Shown here: piece after piece, positions 9,087 through 19,007 of the stretch
Layout: each line of letters begins with the position of its first letter
Position numbering within the stretch: position 1 is the first letter of the stretch
From: an uncultured Prevotella sp.
GTDB lineage: Bacteria > Bacteroidota > Bacteroidia > Bacteroidales > Bacteroidaceae
Assembly: GCA_900316015.1 (NCBI GenBank)
Contig: ONBG01000010.1
Coordinates: 1-64,000, forward strand
Direction: 5' to 3'
DNA: 64,000 nucleotides
Translations under genes and position numbers: made by a program
Notes under the pieces: model-generated
Databases searched by the model: none
The model's input: the letters and a program-made list of their open reading frames with translations, nothing else
Told to the model about the DNA's origin: nothing

Positions 9087-10607
9087 TTAAATATCGATGT
9101 CTACGCCCACGCCCAGTACTTTATTGGTACGGGTAAACTGGTCGGTACAGTTGACTGCCACATTTTGGATGGTCTCTGCATACGACTTGTCTTTCTTTTC
9201 GTAGTTCGTCCAAAAATAAGCGATGTTCGCCTTCACGTTCTTCATCACTTTGATGCAAGCCCCAAAGCCAATGGAATAGCTATTGGTAACGAAACTCATG
9301 TCGGTTAGGTAAGAACCATCGCCCAATCCATATCTTGTGCTTTGTACGCCAGCACTCACGGTAACACCCTTGGTAATGTCCCATTCTGCGCCTCCCAAAT
9401 ATTCCTGGGTGTTCCCACTCAGCAATTTCTGCTTATCGTTTGCCATCCGCGCGTCTTTATCGAAATAATAATGGTAGGATGCCATGACACGAAGCTGAGG
9501 AAGGATACTGTATTGCGCGCCCACCGACACAATGCCCGGGAGATCGTTAGGTGTATTGACCCCATCTTGGAAAAGACCGGTATCATCATGCTTCGTATTG
9601 TTCTGGATGTTCAGTTTGTTGGTGAACTCCAGTCGGGCAGCGATATTCAACTTGTCCCAATGGGCATCCAAGCCAATGATTGGACAGATTCCCCAACCCG
9701 TCTGGGTACAATTCAGATACTTATCCGCAAATTGGGTCTTGACCGCCTCTGCCTTGGCAGCACCCTGATAATACTGTTGGGAGACAGCCTCGTATTTTGC
9801 CTTGGTTGTCGGATCAGAGATTTCAGAAGCACGCATCTTATAATAGAATCCCATTTGGGAATACGTACTTGCCTGATCACCGAAGTAGTCATACAGGTTT
9901 TCCATATTTCCATTGATATTGGCAGAGATATTGGTGATGCTTCCCTCATATTTATTGGTAATGTAATGGAAACGGAATCCACCATAGACAGACAGATGGG
10001 GATTGACCTTATAGGTCGCACCTAATTGCAAGCCGAAAATATACTGCCTCCCATAGATATAACTTTCCACCGAATAACCTGGTGTTGTCGTGGCTATGCC
10101 TTGGGAATACAATAACGCAGGAACCATCGCCACGGAACGCTCGAACGATCCTAACCCATCATTGAACGTACATTTCCCACCACCACCGGTCACGGCAAAG
10201 CTGGCTTGGAATCCCCACCGGTCGTAATTGAGTGCAGCCTGGACAGAGGGCAACACCGGAACGGATGCCACGCCCTTGAATTTCTTGACACCATTCTCAT
10301 CTCCGCCATTCATGGACATGGGAGCATCATAAGGGGTACCTTGCAAGGAAGGGACTGTCATCCCACTGTAGATCGTACGAGTCTGGTACACATTCTGTAT
10401 GTTAAACGAGAGGTGCAATCCCTTCGGCAAAAAGGCAACACCGGCTGGATTGCTATAAACGCCATCAATTCCTATCGCTCCGTCTCGAGCAGGGTTCCGC
10501 AAGAAAGCGATGTTCTGGTTCGTATTCGTCAATAAACCACCTGCCCAAACAGGACTACAACATAGAATGAGCGCACTCATCCACAATGCAAATTTCATCT
10601 TAATCAT
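9087..10607 (-). CDS. OmpP1/FadL-family outer-membrane transporter
   Basis: This is a beta-barrel protein of about 505 residues that probably lets hydrophobic compounds cross the outer membrane. A signal peptide (MKFALWMSALILCCSPVWA) is followed by the FadL-like N-terminal segment with NPARDGAIGIDGVYSNPAGVAFL, and the chain ends with the strand-like GVGVDIDI. The longest frame starts at 10637, but that codon lies inside the -7 promoter element, so the start must be 10607 or 10598. The substrate cannot be told from the sequence. Confidence 0.88.
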   Translation of the reverse strand: MIKMKFALWMSALILCCSPVWAGGLLTNTNQNIAFLRNPARDGAIGIDGVYSNPAGVAFLPKGLHLSFNIQNVYQTRTIYSGMTVPSLQGTPYDAPMSMNGGDENGVKKFKGVASVPVLPSVQAALNYDRWGFQASFAVTGGGGKCTFNDGLGSFERSVAMVPALLYSQGIATTTPGYSVESYIYGRQYIFGLQLGATYKVNPHLSVYGGFRFHYITNKYEGSITNISANINGNMENLYDYFGDQASTYSQMGFYYKMRASEISDPTTKAKYEAVSQQYYQGAAKAEAVKTQFADKYLNCTQTGWGICPIIGLDAHWDKLNIAARLEFTNKLNIQNNTKHDDTGLFQDGVNTPNDLPGIVSVGAQYSILPQLRVMASYHYYFDKDARMANDKQKLLSGNTQEYLGGAEWDITKGVTVSAGVQSTRYGLGDGSYLTDMSFVTNSYSIGFGACIKVMKNVKANIAYFWTNYEKKDKSYAETIQNVAVNCTDQFTRTNKVLGVGVDIDI

Positions 10608-10634
10608 CTTAAATACCTTAAACAAAATTGGTCG

Positions 10635-10642
10635 CAAAGGTA
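10635..10642 (-). promoter_or_regulatory. -7 promoter element of the FadL-like gene
   Basis: The minus strand reads TACCTTTG, a full match to TAnnTTTG. Transcription would begin near 10628, which leaves a leader of about 20 nt to the ATG at 10607 and rules out the ATG at 10637. Confidence 0.6.
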
Positions 10643-10758
10643 AATAGATTGTTCGTAATTTCCATTTTGTGACGAACTTATTTAATACTTGTTAACTACG
10701 ATTGAATAAATTGCTGCACATTCTTTTTGATTTGTGCAGAGATATCGAAAAAATATTG

Positions 10759-10766
10759 TACCTTTG
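10759..10766 (+). promoter_or_regulatory. -7 promoter element of the sulfatase-hexosaminidase operon
   Basis: TACCTTTG lies 70 nt before the sulfatase ATG at 10837. A TTTG at 10731 is 24 nt upstream, longer than the usual spacing. The position excludes a start at 10702. Confidence 0.55.
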
Positions 10767-10836
10767 TCAACTGTATCATGATACATTAAAAGGAACAATC
10801 AATCAATTTACTGTCACTATCAAATATTGCAATAAG

Positions 10837-12411
10837 ATGAACAACAAATTAATGATGCCTTTAACAGGTGTGGTGGCTCTATCCTCTGTCTTCCCAGCAG
10901 TTGCAAAAGACAGGCAGGAGAGCCAGCCGAAGAAGCCCATGAATATCATCTACATCATGAGCGATGACCATTCCTATCAAACGATCAGTGCCTATGACCA
11001 TCGATTCATCGAGACTCCCAACATCGACTGGATCGCCAACCATGGATGTAGGTTCACGAATAGCTTCGTGGCAAACTCCCTGAGTGGCCCGTCAAGAGCA
11101 TGCATGCTGACAGGAAAGCACAGTCATGCGAATGGATTCACGGACAACACGCGCACGTTTGACGGCAGTCAGCAAACTTATCCCAAACTTCTCCAGAAGG
11201 CGGGCTATGAGACAGCTATCATCGGGAAATGGCATCTCACCTCAGATCCAACCGGTTTCAACTACTGGGACATCTTGGTAGGTCAAGGGGACTATTACAA
11301 TCCCGACTTTGTATGCAACGGGAAGCCAACCGTCAGGCAAGGGTATGTGACCAACATCATCACGGACGTAGCCTTAGACTGGCTGAGCAACAAGCGCGAC
11401 AAGAACAAGCCGTTCTGCCTGCTACTCCACCACAAGGCTCCTCACCGAGTATGGAACCCAGACACTTGCGACCTGGACCTGTATAATGACAAGACCTATC
11501 CGTTGCCAGACAACTTCTATGACGACTATTCAGGGCGCGAAGCTGCCAAGAAACAGAAGATGAACATCATGAAGGATATGGACATTGTCTACGATTGCAA
11601 GATGGCCGACCATGAGAACGAAATCCATTCCAATCCAGAGTTAGAAGCTTGGGGACGTAAGAACTATGCTCGGATGACACCTTCACAGCGGGAACAGTGG
11701 GACAAGCATTATGATCCGATCATAGAGAAGTTCAAGAAGGACAAGTTGAGTGGCAAGGCTCTTGCCGAATGGAAATACCAACGGTACATGCACGACTACC
11801 TCAGGGTCATCCATTCCGTAGATAGGAACATCGGAAGGGTAATTGAATACCTGAAAGAGAACAACCTTCTCGACAATACGATGATCGTCTATACGTCCGA
11901 CCAAGGATTCTACATGGGAGAGCATGGATGGTTCGACAAGCGGTTCATGTACGAGGAGTCGTTCCGCACTCCGCTGTTGGTTTATTTACCAGGCGGCAAA
12001 CATGGGGACATCAACGAGATGGTACAGAACATCGACTATGCGCCGACGATCCTTGACTTGGCAGGAGTCAAAGTCCCGTCAGATATCCAAGGGGTATCCT
12101 TCCTCCCGTTGTTGGAGGGAAAGAAGGTCAAGAACTGGCGGAAATCCCTTTACTACCATTATTATGAATATCCGGCAGAGCATTCTGTATGCCGCCATTA
12201 TGGCGTGCGCACCGCCCGCTACTCCCTGATCCACTTCTATAACGATATCAACACGTGGGAACTCTATGACCTGAAAAAGGACCCAGAGGAGATGCATAAC
12301 ATCTACGGGCAACCGGGAACAGAGAAAATCACGGCCGCCCTCAAGAAAGAACTGCTCCGCCTACAGGTGCAATACAATGATCCTATTCGCAATACTCAAT
12401 ACGCAAAATAA
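10837..12411 (+). CDS. Sulfatase, serine-type (probable glycan sulfatase)
   Basis: A signal peptide (about 1-22) leads to the NIIYIMSDDHSYQ metal-binding block and the active-site motif SGPSR at Ser83, followed by ACMLTGKHSH. The serine would be converted to formylglycine by an anaerobic sulfatase-maturating enzyme, not encoded here. Further blocks are GKWHL, HHKAPHR and YTSDQGFYMGEHGWFDKR. The start at 10837 was chosen because the promoter lies between it and the longer 10702 start. It overlaps the GH20 gene as TAATG; together they would act in the periplasm on sulfated N-acetylhexosamine-containing glycans such as mucin or heparinoid chains. The exact sulfate position is not predictable. 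Confidence 0.93.
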   Translation: MNNKLMMPLTGVVALSSVFPAVAKDRQESQPKKPMNIIYIMSDDHSYQTISAYDHRFIETPNIDWIANHGCRFTNSFVANSLSGPSRACMLTGKHSHANGFTDNTRTFDGSQQTYPKLLQKAGYETAIIGKWHLTSDPTGFNYWDILVGQGDYYNPDFVCNGKPTVRQGYVTNIITDVALDWLSNKRDKNKPFCLLLHHKAPHRVWNPDTCDLDLYNDKTYPLPDNFYDDYSGREAAKKQKMNIMKDMDIVYDCKMADHENEIHSNPELEAWGRKNYARMTPSQREQWDKHYDPIIEKFKKDKLSGKALAEWKYQRYMHDYLRVIHSVDRNIGRVIEYLKENNLLDNTMIVYTSDQGFYMGEHGWFDKRFMYEESFRTPLLVYLPGGKHGDINEMVQNIDYAPTILDLAGVKVPSDIQGVSFLPLLEGKKVKNWRKSLYYHYYEYPAEHSVCRHYGVRTARYSLIHFYNDINTWELYDLKKDPEEMHNIYGQPGTEKITAALKKELLRLQVQYNDPIRNTQYAK

Positions 12412-14024
12412 TGAAAAGACTGATTTTAGGCTTTATCCTACTGATGGCTCTCATGCCATCCTTAGCTGCTAACAACCCTGCAGGTAACTGGAAGGTAATC
12501 CCTCTTCCACAAGAAATCACGCCGACAGGTGGAAAGCCGTTTACACTGAATAAGAATACGACCATTCGGTTGGCAAGTAACGTGGCGACTGATAAGAATA
12601 TGGTACGAAACTTGGACTTCCTAAAAGAATACATCCAAGAGATGACACAGTTCTCATTAACGAAGACTGCACGTGCCAAGGGCAATCAAATCGTATTGGA
12701 TATCGACCCAACCCTCTCCAACGACGAGGGCTATTCTATCACAGCCGACCAAAAGCAGATCGTCATCAAGGGGAAGAACGCAGCCGCTGTTTTCCTCGGC
12801 ATCCAGACCCTTCGCAAGGCCTTGCCGATTGCCAAAAGACCGAAAACAGTCCAACTGCCAGCGGTCAAGATCAACGACTACCCCAGATTCCATTACCGTG
12901 GGTTCATGATCGATACCGGAAGGCATTTCTTCTCCGTGGCTTATCTGAAAGAAATCATCGACATGCTCGCCCTTCATGACATCAACTATTTCCACTGGCA
13001 CCTGACAGAAGACCAAGGATGGCGCATCGCGATCCAGAAATACCCGAAGTTGACAGAGATCGGATCACATCGCAAACAGACGATCATCCAAGGCAGCAAG
13101 GAATATGACGGGGTGCCGGTAGACGGCTATTACACACAGGAAGATGCCCGAGAGATTGTCAAGTATGCTGCCGACAGGTTTATCACGGTCATCCCAGAGA
13201 TCGACATGCCGGGACACATGATGGCAGCCCTTGCCTCTTACCCGGACTTAGGATGCACGGGAGGTCCCTATGAGGTGCCTTGCAAGTTTGGCGTCTTTGA
13301 GGACGTTCTCTGCGGAGGGAAACCGCAAACCCTCCAGTTTGCCAAAGACGTGCTCCAGGAGATCATGGACATCTTCCCATCTACCTATATCCACATCGGG
13401 GGTGATGAATGCCCGAAGACAAGATGGAAGGTTTGTCCAAATTGCCAGAAAAAGATTGAGGAATTGGGGCTGAAAGACGAGCCTGGACATACAAAGGAAG
13501 ACCAGTTGCAGACCTGGTTTATGGGAGAGATCGAAAAGCAGATCACCAGTCGGGGAAGGAAGATGTTGGGATGGGATGAGATCCTGGAAGGAAACCCCAC
13601 GAAAAGCTCTACCGTTCTCGCATGGACCAGTTACGACGCAAGTATACGCGCTGCAAAGGAGGGGCACCAGACCGTTGTCTGCCCCATCTCCAACCTCTAC
13701 TTCAGCAATCCACATTGGAACAAGCTGACGGGCATCAAGAGCATGGAACGCGTCTATAACCTCGAACCGGTATCCGACAAGCTCACGCCCGAGCAAGGCA
13801 AGAGAATCATTGGCGCAGAAGGTTGTATCTGGACGGAATGGGTCAAGGATAGCGTCAAGATGGAATGGGAGATGATGCCCCGTATCGCAGGATTGGCAGA
13901 GATCCAATGGACCCAGAAAGAGAAAAAGAATCTCACCGACTTCATGGGACGCCTGCCCCACTTGGTTGATATCTATCAACTGAAAGGATGGAACTACAAG
14001 AAGGACATCCTTGAGAACCAGTAA
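12411..14024 (+). CDS. Beta-N-acetylhexosaminidase, GH20
   Basis: This enzyme removes terminal beta-linked GlcNAc or GalNAc. A signal peptide (about 1-19) is followed by the GH20 N-terminal alpha/beta domain (about 25-150) and the TIM barrel, with YFHWHLTEDQGWRI, VIPEIDMPGHMMAAL and the catalytic HIGGDECPK (Asp and Glu near 331-332, of which the Asp orients the substrate acetamido group). A CPNCQKK pair follows. Length 537 is normal. The ATG overlaps the sulfatase stop, so translation is probably coupled and the two enzymes work on one substrate. Confidence 0.95.
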   Translation: MKRLILGFILLMALMPSLAANNPAGNWKVIPLPQEITPTGGKPFTLNKNTTIRLASNVATDKNMVRNLDFLKEYIQEMTQFSLTKTARAKGNQIVLDIDPTLSNDEGYSITADQKQIVIKGKNAAAVFLGIQTLRKALPIAKRPKTVQLPAVKINDYPRFHYRGFMIDTGRHFFSVAYLKEIIDMLALHDINYFHWHLTEDQGWRIAIQKYPKLTEIGSHRKQTIIQGSKEYDGVPVDGYYTQEDAREIVKYAADRFITVIPEIDMPGHMMAALASYPDLGCTGGPYEVPCKFGVFEDVLCGGKPQTLQFAKDVLQEIMDIFPSTYIHIGGDECPKTRWKVCPNCQKKIEELGLKDEPGHTKEDQLQTWFMGEIEKQITSRGRKMLGWDEILEGNPTKSSTVLAWTSYDASIRAAKEGHQTVVCPISNLYFSNPHWNKLTGIKSMERVYNLEPVSDKLTPEQGKRIIGAEGCIWTEWVKDSVKMEWEMMPRIAGLAEIQWTQKEKKNLTDFMGRLPHLVDIYQLKGWNYKKDILENQ

Positions 14025-14039
14025 GGGATTGTTCCAGGC

Positions 14040-14156
14040 TTAGTTGGCTTGCACGTTTTCCTCGTTAAGGAGAGTGCGAAGGACGATATCTGCCGTATGC
14101 TCATAGCTCATCTTCGCGGTATTCACCACCAAGTCGTAGCCATGAGAGTCTTGCCA
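14040..14156 (-). pseudogene. C-terminal remnant of a cytidylate kinase-like protein
   Basis: The minus strand reads WQDSHGYDLVVNTAKMSY and on to LLNEENVQAN, then a stop at 14040, with no start upstream. The YDLVVNT pattern followed by a lone amphipathic helix is how proteins of the cytidylate kinase-like family (PF13189 type) end. Only 38 codons remain; the rest is replaced by the 22-nt repeat array that begins 20 nt away. Confidence 0.6.
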
Positions 14157-14176
14157 ACGATGACCCAGTTTATGGA

Positions 14177-14287
14177 AGGACCGATGCAGGAGATGACCTT
14201 TCGGCTCCTGACAGATGACCTTTTACAGCCTATGAGATATCCTTTTGCAAGGCAGGAGATGACCGATTGCAAGCCAAAAGGTGATCC
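14177..14287 (-). repeat. Degenerate tandem array with a 22-nt period
   Basis: Read on the minus strand, units begin GGATCACC, GGTCATCT, GGATATCT, GGTCATCT and GGTCATCT at 14287, 14264, 14242, 14220 and 14198, so the last four are exactly 22 nt apart. Most units end in a run of A. There are no unique spacers. A second array of the same kind lies at 40800. Confidence 0.7.
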
Positions 14288-14293
14288 ATCAGA

Positions 14294-14328
14294 AAACCGG
14301 CAAGCCCTAAGCCTGGGCTTGCCGGTTT
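14294..14328 (-). terminator. Bidirectional terminator hairpin
   Basis: A perfect 14-bp stem (AAACCGGCAAGCCC) with a 7-nt loop. It lies 28 nt past the phosphate transporter stop on the minus strand, followed there by TTTTCT. Confidence 0.8.
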
Positions 14329-14355
14329 CTTTCACATATTTTTACCTCATCAGAA

Positions 14356-16602
14356 CTATGCGTCGGTCGTAAATTTATGGGCGGCACGCAACTGATGCCT
14401 CATGATGCTCAGGAACTCTTGGCACTCCTGAAGGATATTCAAATAGACCAAGGATATTTTCAGGTTTGCGGAATCCTTGTCCTGTTGCATCCTGTTGATA
14501 TGGCGTTTACGGATCACAGAGAGCTCATCCTTGCATTCATCTGCCATCGCCAAGACCTCTCGGTAATTGCCATACCTGCCCGTACTGATCATGTCTTCAG
14601 AGCTCTTCATGAGCTCATTGACACGGTATTTGATATCGTCAAACTCCTCACGATAGGCATCCGGCACGGGATTGAAGTTGTTCTCGACATGCTCCTTGGC
14701 CGGTTCTAACATACGTTTCAGGCAGTAGATAAACTGCTGGTCGCTGTTCACGCCTAAGTGGAACCACGTATTGCGTTCCAAAGCCATGTCCAAGGGCAGG
14801 CGGCGCAGAGCCAACAGTTCTTGCCGACGATACTTTTTCAACATGTCTCGCTCGTCATCCAACTCACTCTCAGACTTTTTCAAAATCCGATAGTTCTCTT
14901 CCGTCAATCCTTCCATAATCTTGTTAAACTGGTCCAAGGCAAACCTGCAGACAAAGCTCTGCGTGCGAACCACATGCTTAGACAGCAAGTCCCACAAGAT
15001 CTCTGGATCTTTGGCGCGCATCATCAACTTGAATGCAGTGTCCTTCTTTGCCTCTTGGACCTTCTTCTCATACTTGCGACTGCTCTTGTAGAGCAATACG
15101 ATATCCAGGATGATGAAGAGACCCATCACGACGAACCCACCGTAATACATACAAAGAGAAACGATCGCACAAACGGCGAAGGCGACTCCGGCGGTCACGA
15201 ACCATCCACCGATGACAGAAACCACACCTGTCACGCGATAAACAGCACTCTCACGGCTCCATGCACGATCGGCAAGACTGGAACCCATGGCTACCATAAA
15301 GGTCACGTAAGTAGTGGAAAGTGGGATCTTATAATTGGTTCCGATGATGATCAGCATACTGGAAAGCACCAAGTTGACTGCAGCACGGACCATATCGAAG
15401 GCTGCGCCATTTTCCAAAATGACATCATCATTGTCAAAACGGCTGTTCACCCACTTGTGTACATTGATAGGAACGACGGCATCTATCTTCTCGAAAGTAT
15501 TGGAACAGAAGCGGATGAGCACCCTTGCCAACCGTGAGGAACCGAACATCTCGTCGCCTTCATCCTGGCGGCTCAGGTCGACACTGGTCTTCACAACATT
15601 CTTTGCCTTCTTGGAAGTACCCATGGCGATGATCATGATCACGCCAGCAAGGCCCAAATACAAGATCGGGGTCTTGGCAGAACTTGCCAAAGAACTCATC
15701 ATGAAAGAGTTGATGTCCCCTGCCCCATGTGCGGTCCAGTCCTGGAAAGATGACAAGCCCGCAAGAGGAACGCCGATGAAGTTGACAAGGTCGTTGCCTG
15801 CAAATGCCATGGCAAGGGCGAAAGTACCCATCAAAACGATAATGCGGAAGACATCGATCTTCAGCACGTGCATCAGCTCCATCAGGACCGTAGAACCCAA
15901 GAAGGTGTAAAGCATCAGGATCTTGGTATTCGAGACAATCCACGTTTTGGTGTCCTCACTGATAAACGGAGACCCTGACAAGCCTTTGATGAAGATAAAA
16001 TAAGCAAGGGCTGTGAAAGAAATGCCGCCGAAGATAGCAACAGAGTATTTAAGATGGCTTTTATACTTAAACGTAAAGATCACACGAGAGATCCATTGGA
16101 CGACAGTACCAAAGAAAAAGGCGATGGCAACGCTGACGAAGATCGCGATGATCACTTTCAACGCATCACTACTGTTGAGCAGGTCGCCGAAGTCGTATTC
16201 CGGATTGGCATGCATTTTCACCAAGGTCAAGATGAAGGTACCGCCCAAGAGTTCGAAGACCAAGGAGATCGTGGTTGATGTCGGCAATCCCAACGTATTG
16301 AACATATCCAGGACGATCACATCCGTCACCATCACTGCAAGGAAGATGGTCATAACCTCCCGATAATTGAAATGGGTCGGGTTCATGATACCATGCCGGG
16401 CAACATCCATCATGCCCGCAGACATCACGGCACCGATCAACACGCCAAGGGAAGCGACCAACAAGATTGTACGAAACTTGGCGACCTTGGCGCCGATAGC
16501 TGAATTCAAGAAGTTTACTGCATCATTGCTGACTCCCACCCACAGGTCGAAGACTGCCAAGATGATCAGAAACGCTACAATACAAGTATAAAAACCAACC
16601 AT
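14356..16602 (-). CDS. Pit-family inorganic phosphate transporter with PhoU-like tail
   Basis: The N-terminal two thirds are hydrophobic with the two Pit signatures: GVSNDAVNFLNSAIGAK near residue 23 and FAGNDLVNFIGVPLAG about halfway. These form the phosphate and cation path. The C-terminal 230 residues are soluble and helical, resembling a PhoU-like domain. The length of 748 is typical of the Bacteroidetes long form. The longest frame starts at 16629, but that lies within the promoter, so the ATG at 16602 (MVGFYTCIV) is preferred. Confidence 0.92.
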   Translation of the reverse strand: MVGFYTCIVAFLIILAVFDLWVGVSNDAVNFLNSAIGAKVAKFRTILLVASLGVLIGAVMSAGMMDVARHGIMNPTHFNYREVMTIFLAVMVTDVIVLDMFNTLGLPTSTTISLVFELLGGTFILTLVKMHANPEYDFGDLLNSSDALKVIIAIFVSVAIAFFFGTVVQWISRVIFTFKYKSHLKYSVAIFGGISFTALAYFIFIKGLSGSPFISEDTKTWIVSNTKILMLYTFLGSTVLMELMHVLKIDVFRIIVLMGTFALAMAFAGNDLVNFIGVPLAGLSSFQDWTAHGAGDINSFMMSSLASSAKTPILYLGLAGVIMIIAMGTSKKAKNVVKTSVDLSRQDEGDEMFGSSRLARVLIRFCSNTFEKIDAVVPINVHKWVNSRFDNDDVILENGAAFDMVRAAVNLVLSSMLIIIGTNYKIPLSTTYVTFMVAMGSSLADRAWSRESAVYRVTGVVSVIGGWFVTAGVAFAVCAIVSLCMYYGGFVVMGLFIILDIVLLYKSSRKYEKKVQEAKKDTAFKLMMRAKDPEILWDLLSKHVVRTQSFVCRFALDQFNKIMEGLTEENYRILKKSESELDDERDMLKKYRRQELLALRRLPLDMALERNTWFHLGVNSDQQFIYCLKRMLEPAKEHVENNFNPVPDAYREEFDDIKYRVNELMKSSEDMISTGRYGNYREVLAMADECKDELSVIRKRHINRMQQDKDSANLKISLVYLNILQECQEFLSIMRHQLRAAHKFTTDA

Positions 16603-16626
16603 TGTAATAACTATTAATTCATGCCG

Positions 16627-16634
16627 CAAAGGTA
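16627..16634 (-). promoter_or_regulatory. -7 promoter element of the phosphate transporter gene
   Basis: The minus strand reads TACCTTTG, a full consensus match, 25 nt before the ATG at 16602. It overlaps the ATG at 16629. Confidence 0.55.
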
Positions 16635-16684
16635 GACAACAGTTATTACAATGGTGTTACAAACGTATTTCGAATAAGTGATAT

Positions 16685-18982
16685 TTACTTCATCTGATGA
16701 TTTGTGAAGGAATAGGGCATATCCTCTGCCTGAACGCCTCGCTCTTGATTGGGTGTTGACGCCATCTGAACTGTGATCCGTGCCCCCTTTTCCAGCATAC
16801 TATGGTCGAAGTAATTCTTCGTATAAGGACTGCCATCGACCGTCATGCTTTGGATATAACGGTTGTCCGCACTATTGTTCGGTGCTGAGATCTCTACGGT
16901 CTTGCCATTCGACAGATGAAGGGTTACGTCCTTGAAATAAGGCGTACCGATCACGTATTGCTGACTGCCTGGGCAAACGGGATAGAAACCAAGGGCTGAG
17001 AAGACATACCATGCGCTCGTCTGGCCGTTGTCCTCATCACCGCAATATCCGTCGGGATGGGCATTGTACAAGCGATCCATCACCTCCCTGACCCAATACT
17101 GCGCCTTCCAGGGCTGCCCTGCATAATCGTAGAGATAGATCATGTGCTGGATGGGTTGGTTGCCATGGGCATAATTGCCCATGTTCATGATCTGCATCTC
17201 ACGGATCTCATGGATTACCAAATGGTAATAACTGTAGTCGAAGATAGGTGGGACGAAGAACACTGAATCCATTTTCGAGACGAAAGCCTCCTTGCCCCCC
17301 ATCAAGTTGATCAGTCCTTGTGGATCGTGGAAGACGCACCAAGTCCAATGCCAACTATTGCCTTCCGTGAAGGCATCACCCCATTTATAGGGATTAAACG
17401 GACTTTGGAAGGTTCCATCCTGGTTGCGTCCGCGCATGAAACCTACCGACTTGTCGAAGACATTCTGATAGTTCAGGGCATGCTTCCTAAACGGTTCGAG
17501 TTCTTTTTTCGGCTTTCCCAAAGCCTTCCCCAATTGGTAGATGCACCAATCGTCGTACGCGTATTCCAAGGTACGTGCCACACTCTCGTTGATTTTAACA
17601 TCATAAGGAACGTACCCTAATTTGTTATAATATTCGAATCCATACCGTCCCGTCGACTTCACCGTAGGATGGACAGCATTGGCACCGTGCTTGACAGCTT
17701 TCCACAAGGTCTCGATGTCATATCCCCGAATGCCTTTAAGATAAGCATCGGCGACAACGGAAGCAGAATTATTGCCCACCATGGTGTCCCGATGACCGGG
17801 ACTTGCCCACTCAGGCAGGAACCCGCTTTCCAAATAAGCGTTCACCAAGCCCGCCTGCATCTTACTGGCCATTTCAGGATACATCAGGTTCAGCAAGGGG
17901 AACAAGCTGCGGAAGGTATCCCAGAAGCCAGTATCCGTGAACATGTAACCCGGCAACACCTCCCCATTGTAAGGACTATAATGGACGACTTTCCCAGTTG
18001 CGTCATATTCGAAGAACTGACGAGGGAAGAGCGTAGAACGGTACAGACAGCTATAGAAGGTACGCAGGTGGTCCACGTCATTGTCCTTCACCTCGATGCG
18101 ACTGAGAACCTCATTCCAGCGTTGACGACCTTTCTCTTTCACTTGGGCAAAGTCATCCTGCCCCAACTCTTTCAGGTTGAGCTCTGCCTGCTCTAAGCTG
18201 ATAAAGGAAGAAGCCACACGAACATGAACCTGCTCTCCACGTTTCTTCGTCTGGAACGTGACGATGGCACCTGCATGGTCGCAAGTAGCCTCCCTTGTAG
18301 AAGCATCAAGAGAGCCATTACGGACGACACGGGCCTTTGTAAAAGGATGGTCAAACACCAATACGAAATAGTTCTTGAAGTTGGCAGGCACCCCACCATT
18401 GTTCTTCGTCGTATAACCAATGATCTTGTTCTCAGAAGGAATGATCCTGATGGACGAGCCCTTATCAAAAGCATCAACTACCACTTGGGCTGAATCTGTC
18501 TGAGGGAACGAGAAGCGCATGATTGCCGCACGCTCCGTAGGAGCCACCTCCGCCACCACGTCATAATCGGCCAGGTACACCCGATAGTAATAAGGCAAAG
18601 CGGTCTCAGCCTTATGGGAAAACCAACTGGCTCGCTTGTTCTCGTCGAACACAGGTTTTCCAACCGTCGGCAGGATAGAAAACTGCCCATAGTCCCTACA
18701 CCACGGACTTGGTTGATGGGTCTGCTTGATCCCACGAATCTTATGGGCAGAATAGACGTAAGCCCACCCGTCACCCATCTTACCGGTCTGGGGCATCCAG
18801 AAATTCATGCCCCACGGCAAGGCAATGGCAGGATATGTGTTGCCAGTTGACAACTCATAACTCGACTCCGTACCCACTAACGGGTTCACATACTGAGTCA
18901 GGTCCTTGTCAGGTCGGGCACTTGTCGGCAAGGCAAAGATAGCAAAGATACATGTGCAGAACAGTTTGGTAATAGATTTCAT
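16685..18982 (-). CDS. Alpha-mannosidase, GH92
   Basis: GH92 enzymes are calcium-dependent exo-alpha-mannosidases (mostly alpha-1,2) that trim N-glycan mannose. The signal peptide ends near residue 22. The family start YVNPLVGTESSYELSTGNTYP and the WGMNFWMPQTG segment follow, then the catalytic-domain signature GDEDNGQTSAWYVFSALGFYPVCPG near residue 640. Length 765 is normal. It has its own strong promoter and probably acts in the periplasm. Exact linkage specificity is inferred only from the family. Confidence 0.95.
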   Translation of the reverse strand: MKSITKLFCTCIFAIFALPTSARPDKDLTQYVNPLVGTESSYELSTGNTYPAIALPWGMNFWMPQTGKMGDGWAYVYSAHKIRGIKQTHQPSPWCRDYGQFSILPTVGKPVFDENKRASWFSHKAETALPYYYRVYLADYDVVAEVAPTERAAIMRFSFPQTDSAQVVVDAFDKGSSIRIIPSENKIIGYTTKNNGGVPANFKNYFVLVFDHPFTKARVVRNGSLDASTREATCDHAGAIVTFQTKKRGEQVHVRVASSFISLEQAELNLKELGQDDFAQVKEKGRQRWNEVLSRIEVKDNDVDHLRTFYSCLYRSTLFPRQFFEYDATGKVVHYSPYNGEVLPGYMFTDTGFWDTFRSLFPLLNLMYPEMASKMQAGLVNAYLESGFLPEWASPGHRDTMVGNNSASVVADAYLKGIRGYDIETLWKAVKHGANAVHPTVKSTGRYGFEYYNKLGYVPYDVKINESVARTLEYAYDDWCIYQLGKALGKPKKELEPFRKHALNYQNVFDKSVGFMRGRNQDGTFQSPFNPYKWGDAFTEGNSWHWTWCVFHDPQGLINLMGGKEAFVSKMDSVFFVPPIFDYSYYHLVIHEIREMQIMNMGNYAHGNQPIQHMIYLYDYAGQPWKAQYWVREVMDRLYNAHPDGYCGDEDNGQTSAWYVFSALGFYPVCPGSQQYVIGTPYFKDVTLHLSNGKTVEISAPNNSADNRYIQSMTVDGSPYTKNYFDHSMLEKGARITVQMASTPNQERGVQAEDMPYSFTNHQMK

Positions 18983-19007
18983 CTTCCTTCACTTTTGATT
19001 TGACATG

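Noticed and set aside
10702-10836. Upstream extension of the sulfatase
   Set aside because: The -7 promoter element lies inside it and the signal peptide begins at 10837.
14177-14287. 22-nt period array as a CRISPR
   Set aside because: There are no conserved repeats separated by unique spacers, the units are degenerate and contiguous, and no cas genes are present.
14123-14335. 70-residue minus-strand frame across the repeat array
   Set aside because: It spans the terminator hairpin and degenerate repeats in a different frame from the kinase-like remnant.
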